A stretch of 64,000 bases of DNA from Bacteroidota bacterium (GTDB taxonomy: Bacteria > Bacteroidota > Bacteroidia > AKYH767-A > 2013-40CM-41-45). Position 1 is the stretch's first letter, and every line of letters begins with the position of its first letter. Positions 57,101-64,000 of the stretch are shown piece after piece. The notes beneath the pieces were generated by a model. The model did no database searches. It saw only the letters and a list, made by a program, of their open reading frames with translations, and was not told where the DNA came from. The stretch is from assembly GCA_016721305.1 (NCBI GenBank), contig JADKIH010000011.1, forward strand, positions 98,503 through 162,502, in the 5' to 3' direction. The position numbers and the translations under genes are program-made.

Positions 57101-58586
57101 ACGCAAACAATTTCAGGTTCTTTCACAGGCGTAAATCACTTTGCCAACTTTACAATGGAAAAACCGAACGGAACGCTTATTATTCAGAATGATATTGACA
57201 TTTATGAAAACGATTCATTGAAGTCAGGCTTCTTTGACCCTAACTCGAAATACATTAAAATCAAAAAGAATTTCTACAATGGCGGTGGCGATATTACGCA
57301 TCTTACTCCTTGTACAAGCGGAACGTACGAATTCTGTGGCTCAACAGCTCAGACATATACGAATCTGAATGAAGATATTATTTTAAACGATATCGTCATT
57401 AATCAGTCCCCTGCTTCAACATTAAATCTAAGTGCCGGAGCATACAACGATTTAACCATTGGCGGCACACTTACTTTAATGAGTGGGAAAATCTTTACCC
57501 TTGCCAAAAAAGTATATAGTTTAAATACTAACAACAACGCCGTTTCTCCGGGTAATGCTGCTAGTTTTATTGACGGAAACTTAACAAGATCACTTAACGG
57601 AAATGCAACAGGTGTTTTCGATTTCCCTGTTGGAAATGCGGCAAAAGGATATCAGCTTGCATCCATCGATTTTACATCTCCCTCCAAATACCGGAGATTG
57701 ATGCTCACTTCACTTCATGGCCTGCTGTTCCGACCGGCCCGGTCTCTTACGAGTGTGCATTGCCAACTACTCTCTGAGTCCGGCTCTCAATAACGGCTAT
57801 TGGACTTTAGATGCGGCAAACAGCAACACCGGAACGTACGATATCACATTACATAATCTCAACATACAAACGTCGCAGTTCCGGGTGGCTGGACGGTCAT
57901 GAAAACGCACTCCGGCAGGAAGCAACCCTTGGTTCCTCGATGGAAGCTGCGTGATGTCAAGCCTTGCTACAAATACGCAGCGCACCGGACTTACCGACTT
58001 CGGCGATTTTGCTACCGCTCAATCTACTTCACCGCTTCCGATTCACTTGCTGAATTTCGATGCAGTCGTTGTAAAAGAAGGCGTAATGACAAACTGGACT
58101 ACAGCAACAGAAATCAACAACGATTATTTTGTTGTGGAAAGAAGTCGCGACGGAATAGATTTTACATCGGTAGGCGAAGTCGACGGCGCAGGTAACTCTA
58201 CACAAAACAAATCATACAGCTTACTTGACAAAGACCCCGGTATTGGAATCATCTACTACCGTTTGAAGCAAATCGATTATGACGGAAAATTCTCTTTCTC
58301 CGATGTGGTAGCCGTGAAAATCAAAAAGGCAACTACCGGCATAGCTGTATTCCCGAACCCTGCAGCTTCGAATATCCACTATCAGTATGAATCTTCGGGC
58401 GGCCATATTCAAATTCAGGTTGTCGATGTTATTGGTCAAATTGTTTATCAGGAAGACGCAAACGAAAAAGCAGGAACAGTACTTTCTGAAATCGACATCA
58501 AAACATTACCGGAAGGAGTTTACTCAATTCTTATCATCGATGATAAGGAAACTCAAAAAGGATGGTTTGTGAAAAAGAATAAATAA
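54121..58586 (+). CDS. Giant secreted PPC-like repeat protein with T9SS domain, several frameshifts
   Basis: Signal peptide MKKHHHAKSFLFLLLSLFAF... (to AFGQ). At least five ~120-residue pre-peptidase C-terminal-like beta-sandwich repeats follow (DGWFKFTATSTATSIAATVV, VFIFTPATSGNISITLTSGS, YYLIVDRNSNNSI). A beta-solenoid-like region (~930-1080) and the T9SS end (IAVFPNPAASNIHYQYES...LPEGVYSILIIDDKE) come last. Breaks lie near 55675 and at several points in 57690-57960, where three frames alternate in 270 bp. Corrected length is ~1490 aa. It is probably an adhesin or biofilm matrix protein. Confidence 0.8.
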
Positions 58587-58607
58587 TTCATATACTCTTT
58601 AAGTTAG

Positions 58608-58642
58608 AAAAGGGAATTGATAAGTATCAATTCCCTTTTTTT
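58608..58642 (+). terminator. Strong rho-independent terminator
   Basis: AAGGGAATTGATA / TATCAATTCCCTT forms a 13-bp stem with a 3-base loop (58610-58635) and runs into seven T. It lies 22 bp after the giant T9SS gene. Confidence 0.92.
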
Positions 58643-58854
58643 CGCTTTAGCCTGATTCAATCATTGACCAATTCTAATTAACTTTTCGAAAGCCGATTAA
58701 CATAAGAGAATTTTCAACCGCCATTTTCATCCCAAATTGTTACATTTTTTATTTTCCAAAATTAGGAATCCGGACTCAGAACATTGAAAGACTGCCCTTT
58801 TGTTTCATTTTAACATGAAAAATGGATTGTCTTATAAATCAATTGCCGTTTTGG

Positions 58855-58885
58855 TTTGATTGAGAAAAAATTGTTCCTACTTTTG
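58855..58885 (+). promoter_or_regulatory. Perfect Bacteroidetes consensus promoter of the AT-hook gene
   Basis: TTTG (58855-58858), 19 bp, TACTTTTG (58878-58885). It matches both boxes and the spacing exactly. The ATG of the AT-hook gene is 27 bp downstream. The rest of the 58643-58912 spacer shows nothing. Confidence 0.88.
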
Positions 58886-58912
58886 ATGTGTATTAACTAA
58901 ACAATCATTTAC

Positions 58913-59182
58913 ATGGCAAGACCAAAAAAGAAAAGTGCACTTGTAGATGGCATGACAGAGCTAGTCGAAACACTGCGTAGTATGGACGCTAAGCTCAATC
59001 AGCTTTTGAAATTAAAATCTGCACTTACACCAAAACGTGGACCCGGAAGACCGGCGGGATCTACTAATCGCAAAAAAGGAAGCACTGCGAATTCTTCCAA
59101 ACGCGGACCTGGTCGACCTAAAAAAACCGGAAGAAGAGGACGTCCGGTGGGAAGCAAAAACAAAAACAAAAAAACGCCCTGA
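58913..59182 (+). CDS. AT-hook nucleoid protein
   Basis: 89 aa. Residues 5-38 form a short helix (LVDGMTELVETLRSMDAKLN, coiled-coil-like), then three AT-hook cores (RGPGRPAGS, RGPGRPKK, RRGRPVGSK) spaced ~20-22 residues apart in a Lys/Arg-rich tail. AT-hooks insert GRP into the minor groove of AT-rich DNA, so it is probably a chromosome-organising protein. The consensus promoter upstream implies high expression. The stop codon lies inside the downstream terminator stem. Confidence 0.85.
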   Translation: MARPKKKSALVDGMTELVETLRSMDAKLNQLLKLKSALTPKRGPGRPAGSTNRKKGSTANSSKRGPGRPKKTGRRGRPVGSKNKNKKTP

Positions 59183-59198
59183 GTCAGGGCGTTTTTTT
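59171..59198 (+). terminator. Terminator hairpin overlapping the AT-hook stop codon
   Basis: AAAACGCCCTG / CAGGGCGTTTT with loop AGT (59171-59195), followed by TTTT. The TGA stop (59180-59182) is the end of the left arm plus the first loop base, so translation ends in the hairpin itself. Confidence 0.9.
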
Positions 59199-59244
59199 AT
59201 GCTTGACTTTTCCGCTGATTGAGAACAGTCAACTTATCTGTTCA

Positions 59245-60296
59245 CTATATCATCTTATAGACTTTCGTTTCCTGTATGCGTTTGTAAAATCCCGGCGTCT
59301 TCACATGAAAACGATAACCGATATTTACAAAACCTGAAATAAAGCTTGTACGCAATGTCATCGAAGGAACTATGTAATTTGTTCCATCCACTATCGTTTG
59401 AATGCTGATGAAAAAATGCTTTGTGTTAAACCCAAACGATGACCTGAAATCGTATGAATTCACCGACATAATCCAGGAATCATACACCGGCTCTCCTGTA
59501 GCCGAGTATTGCCGGATATGCCGCTCCTCCAATCCAAGCGTGAACAGCACATTAATGAATGCTCTCTTGAAAATAGTGAAGGTATGAGTGTATCCAAGTC
59601 CGCACGATACGGCCGAAACATCCATCTCATTCCAGCTTTGCCATGGCCGATACATCGTGTCGAGATACGATGGAATAATTGACGGCGCATTCATGTTGAA
59701 ATAATATAGATTCGAAGAAAGCACAAGTGAGCCTGCCGACTTCACCTGCCTCACATTGTTTACGTAGGCTGCACCGTATGAGAAACGTTTTTTCTTACTC
59801 AAAAAATATAGCGCCTTAATTTTGTTACGTGATTTCTTAAATCCGGATTTTGAAAATAAGGAGTTGAATCATTAAAGTTTGGAATGTAATTGGGCGAATA
59901 TGCATCATACAATCCTCTGTATGTTCGGTTAACTGCTTCTAAACGCAGTCGTGTACCGGTGATGGCTAATGCAAATTGAGAAAGCGCTGTACGACCCTTT
60001 CTGATTTTCTCCTCTCTGTTTAAAGGCGACTTCCATCCTAAAAAGAGTGAGATCTTGTCATAAAAGAAACCGAACCCTGTGACATTCTTTGCCAATGTAG
60101 TATAATGAATGTTGGAAATCCCTTTCGGATCCGGGTGAAGATTCTGAGTAATGTCCATCACATACGACGGATTACTTTGAAAAATCGAGATCCCTACGCG
60201 ATCAGGATACTTGATTGCATACGAAGTATCGAACTGAGCAAAAGCCCCGCTTGGGAAAAGCAACAGAATAACGGCTAGCCGAAAGAGAAACTTCAT
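59245..60296 (-). CDS. DUF4421-like outer-membrane beta-barrel protein, one frameshift
   Basis: The signal peptide is at 60296 (MKFLFRLAVILLLFPSGAFAQ). The body has the alternating pattern of an outer-membrane barrel (FGFFYDKISLFLGWKSP, YYFNMNAPSIIPS, FRSSFGFNTKHFFISIQT, FINVLFTLGLEERHIR), as in DUF4421 proteins. The frame breaks near 59805 at TTTTTT; adding one T gives KLRRYIFLSKKKRFSYGAAY. Corrected length is ~350 aa. Confidence 0.7.
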
Positions 60297-60439
60297 ACGG
60301 CTAAATTAGAAGGAATTGCAAAACTATTTGCAGCATCGGAAACGACTATTCAACAATTGAAATGTGAAATTCTCCGCGGCAACAAAACGATTCCTTTACT
60401 CCGGCGGTCACAGAAAAACGAGCGTACCAAAAATATTAT

Positions 60440-60480
60440 GACAAAAAAAAGAAGGAGGCCCGAATGAGCCTCCTTCTCTT
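60440..60480 (-). terminator. Rho-independent terminator of the BNR-type T9SS gene
   Basis: On the minus strand GAAGGAGGC / GCCTCCTTC (60451-60459 with 60468-60476) forms a 9-bp stem with an 8-base loop and is followed by eight T. It is ~22 bp after the stop. Confidence 0.88.
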
Positions 60481-60501
60481 ATTTATAGATGAAAACAATT
60501 A

Positions 60502-63500
60502 TTATTCGCTGATTCGGATAAACATGCGTGACACTCGGCCGTTGCCTTTATTTAAGCTAACAACATAAGTACCCGCAGAGAGTTCATGTGTATCAATCTT
60601 CACAAACTGGTGGCCCATTTCGACGGCTGCAATTCGCTTAGTGATAATAATATTTCCAAGAACATCATACACGTTAATCGTTACCGGACCTGTCTGATCT
60701 AATTGGAATCCTAATGTCGCTTCGTCTTTTACGGGATTCGGGAAGATTACCAGATCCGACTTATTGTAAGTGCTCACAGGAGATACTGATGTTGGAATTA
60801 ACGGCTCTGCTTCTACTCTGAAGAATCCCATCGAAGTCCCCGCTAATACCGAACCGAATGCTAAATCCGGAACTAATTCGCCCGGTAAACCACGGTAGAT
60901 GTACATTGCTGAATCAGTTGTCGCATCGTACACGAGAATGTCGCGACGAATAGCCGTGTAAACGCTATCAGGGTATGTCTGATTGATCGTAACCGAAGTA
61001 AACGCACCTTCACCTGTTGCATTGATATTCTGATAAGTTGTTCCTCCATCTGTTGAGCGAACGAATGCATAATCCAGATTCGAACCGCAAGCAAGATAAA
61101 GAGTATCGGTACCGCGTGGATCAACAGCAACATCGTAAATCGGAAGATTAGAAACCGAAGGATTATTTGTTGCCGTAGGACCGTAATTTACCACTGTCCA
61201 TGTTAAACCATCGTCAGCCGATTTCCAAAGTGTTCCCGGATCTGCCATACTGCCTGATAAACCTGTACCGATGTAGATTACATTTGATGTACCGTTAGTA
61301 CCTTTTGCGATTGAATTACCGCAGCTAAAACCTGTAGGTGATACGTTCGTCCACGATGCACCGCCATCAGTCGAGCGCCAAACGTGTCCCTTACCGCTTG
61401 CACCTCCGTTATCGCCACCTGTTACGGCAAGGACAACAGATGAACTTACAAATAAGATATCGTTTACAGCAGGATCGCCGCCGGCTGTGTTATAACCCGA
61501 AGGATTTACGTTTTGCAAAACCGGTAACTCCCGTTGTTGTTACTGCAAAACCATTTGAGTAACCTGCAATTACGTGCAAGCTGTCGGAAGGATCAATTGC
61601 AACGGCAGTAATACCGGCATCGTCGCCTACGTTATTGACAGGGAAACTTCCGTATGGAGAATTCCATTTGTCATAACCAACAACCGCTGTGTCGGTATAT
61701 GCCGTTGTATAAGCAAGACCGGCACGTGTCGCTAAATAGAATATTCCTTTTGAAGCCGTGCGAGAAATTTTCTTAATTGTCACTGCTTCCAAACCATAGT
61801 TCGGAGCAATTGAATATGGACCGGCAGCTCCCGTTGTACTTACTACAACACCACGACCCATTGTACCAACAACGGTATTCGGATCATCAGGATTTAAAGC
61901 GCCTCCATTATTTTGCAAACCAATAGTTGTCCATGTTGCACCTAAGTCAATCGATACTCCTGAACCCGGAACAATCATCGCCATACCATTTGATGCAGGC
62001 ATGCTTGACACCCAATTCGGACTGAAGTCTACGTCGCTGATGTTCATATTCGGCATCGGTGTTGTGATAGATGTCCAGTTAGCACCGCCATCGACAGAGA
62101 GATAAGTTACACTGCCCGACATTGATGAGCCGATAAGAATGAGCGTGTCTGCTGTAACCTGACCCGGGTGAGTGAAGATATTTGTTGCACCCATCATACC
62201 TGCAGGCAAAGCTACAGATGTAAAGGTGGTGCCGTCAAATTTATAAAGCAAAGATGGATTTGATCCAAACTGTCCTGTTGTATCAACAACTGCATAGTAA
62301 GGATAACCATCCGGTGTATTTGCTACAGCGATGGCTTTCACTTGCGAGTTAGAGCTGATTCCACTTATAGCAGTTGCAATATTTGTGATATCGGAATTCT
62401 GAATTGAATGCGCGTCAGATACACGAATAATGTATTTACCCATAAGGCAGAACATATAGTAGTCTGTCAAACTCATACCGGAAACATTCGAAGAACTCAA
62501 TCCGATTGACTCGTAACCGCCGTCCATTGCAGTGGCCCAGCTGTTACCGCCATCAAAACTTACGACAAGTGCATTTAATGTTCCTGCTTCCTGTGAAGTC
62601 TGTACCGCTACCCAATTGTTCGTATTTGTAAGTACGCGTACTGCACGTCCCCCCAACCATGACCCAGCCGTATTCGAGTGAATCATCCGGGAATGCACGA
62701 TACCATGTTTTACATGTATCATCAGTATAAGACAAAGAAGCAGGCGAAGAAATTGCTGCAAACAAACGCTTGTTAGAATAGTTCCATGTCAAATCCAGAC
62801 TTGAACCGCCATACAAACCTAAGTTAGTACGTGAACCTTGTGTACTCGTTGGAGGACAGCCCGAAGTGCCGCCGCCACCACCTGAATTTACGTTAATATT
62901 TATTGAAGTATCGGAAAGAAGACCCGACGATTGAGCAAACAATTGATACAAACCAGCCTGATCGAATTGAACAGAGAAGTTAGCGATACCATGTGTCGCA
63001 GCAGCCGACAGAGAACCGGCCACGTTGCCAGGCCCGTTCAATTTAGAAATCGTGATATTTCCGGTAAAGGTAGTATCGTTACAGCCATTCATATCAACGG
63101 CAGCAACCTGAATACTTGTAGGTGAATTGGCATTCACATTACCCGGAATATTTACAAACGAAACTCCGACAGAAGGACCTGCACTCAAACACATTCCACC
63201 ACCACCACCGCCGTTTCCAACTGTGATAATTAATGAGGTGTCGTTCATCAAACCGCCCGAAGTTGCCAGTAACTGATAAGTACCGGCTGATCAAATTGAA
63301 TATAAAAAAAGCAGAACCATGATTGGCATTGCCAGTTAAATTTCCTGTTACGTTACCGGGACCGTTTAACTTAGAGATAGTAACACCACCGATAAAAGTA
63401 GTATCGTTACAGCCAACGTTATCCATTCCGGAAACCTGAATGTTTGTCGGTGAATTCATCGTAACAGAGCTCGGTACATTTACAAATTTCAAGGCAATAG

Positions 63501-63970
63501 ACGGACCTGCACTGAAACACATATTTCCGCCTCCTTGATTTTGAGGAATCGTGTCGAAATAATCTGTCACATCATACGACATCAATGATCCTGATGTACA
63601 ATGAAACTGATACGACCCCGGAGCAGAAACCGTGATACCTGCGCTTCGCAATTCCTTTCACGAAGTTGCCTGTCAATGTACCACTCACAGTGCCCGGACC
63701 TGAAATAAGAGTCAAGCTGCCGGTTTGATTGTACGTCGTGTCAACCTTTTGCTGAGCATCAAATGCTCCTGCAAAAATTGTTGCAGCCTGTGCAATATAG
63801 AATGTATCCGCCGGGGAGAATACCATTACAGGTGGCCCCGCTGAACAGCCCGGCCCATTTGGTCCGCATGGATCAAATGTCTGGGACATCGCTTTCTGTG
63901 TGTTTAGCCCAAAGAGAATGGCCACACACGACATTAAAATTTTAACTTTTTGCGTAAACACTGAGTTCAT
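60502..63970 (-). CDS. Giant secreted BNR/sortilin-like protein with T9SS domain, four frameshifts
   Basis: The signal peptide starts at 63970 (MNSVFTQKVKILMSCVAILF...AMSQ). Two to three Ig-like repeats (SISKLNGPGNVTGNL..., VTISKLNGPGN, ITISKLNGPGN) and a Gly-rich linker (GGGGG) precede a BNR-type propeller (WRSTDGGASWTNVSP, YLSVDGGANWTSIT, FVRSTDGGTTYQNI) and a T9SS end (LVIFPNPVKDEATLGF...LSAGTYVVSLN). Breaks lie near 63640, 63275, 62655 (a C6 run) and 61505 (an A4 run). Corrected length is ~1155 aa. The ORF ends 31 bp from the window edge. Confidence 0.82.
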
Positions 63971-64000
63971 TTTTAATTGCGTTTTGATTTAACACCTATT

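Overview
The window looks like a chromosome segment of an environmental member of the Bacteroidetes (Bacteroidota). The reasons are: at least eight secreted proteins ending in type IX secretion (T9SS) C-terminal domains (YPNP...G.Y..., basic end); Reg_prop/Y_Y_Y sensor kinases; promoters that fit the Bacteroidetes consensus TTTG-N19-TAnnTTTG; almost no Shine-Dalgarno sites; and lineage-typical families such as DUF4421, Ig-like lipoproteins and 7TM-DISM/SpoIIE phosphatases. I see no rRNA, tRNA, transposase or CRISPR array.

Layout. 0-2 kb: the 3' part of dprA and a histone-H1-like SWIB protein. 2-10.6 kb: a signalling block (MORN-repeat lipid- or periplasm-directed protein, beta-propeller histidine kinase, single-domain response regulator, REC-HK-REC hybrid kinase, Hpt protein, and a response regulator with a C-terminal membrane anchor). 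11-13.3 kb: an aminotransferase of the YbdL type and an omega-amidase of the YafV/Nit2 type, which fit together in transamination-driven methionine salvage. 13.6-18.3 kb: an AT-rich island with a nucleotidyltransferase-like protein, a DUF262 protein, an ABC-type ATPase that appears to be fused to a SAM methyltransferase, and a PLD-like nuclease; this is the best candidate for an undescribed (probably anti-phage) system. 18.3-21.2 kb: small accessory genes, one a decayed duplicate of a neighbouring endonuclease/phosphatase gene. 21.5-40.8 kb: secreted and envelope proteins (delta-60 repeat protein, PPAD-like arginine deiminase, beta-lactamase-fold lipoprotein, FG-GAP protein, Ig-repeat protein, secreted PHP phosphoesterase) mixed with housekeeping genes (free-methionine-R-sulfoxide reductase, comF, a small methyltransferase). 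41-47.4 kb: xseA-xseB, a 7TM-SpoIIE phosphatase, a truncated SPFH gene and a glycosyltransferase-like membrane protein. 47.6-64 kb: four very large T9SS substrates (beta-helix/lamin-tail, CotH kinase, PPC-like, BNR-type), an AT-hook protein and a DUF4421 outer-membrane protein.

Two features run through the whole window. First, intergenic spaces are filled by several unrelated families of short tandem words (7- or 8-bp period: GTAAGTA, GTTCAAG/A, AGCTAATT, GGGTTGC, and longer CCACGAGGACACGAG-type words). They usually lie directly after stop codons, often as an inverted pair at the two ends of the spacer. Second, more than twenty otherwise normal genes carry one-base frameshifts, mostly a missing base in a homopolymer, and an 18-G run ends the SPFH gene. 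These point to sequence or assembly errors rather than mass gene decay, so I annotate the split genes as single features and say where each break lies.
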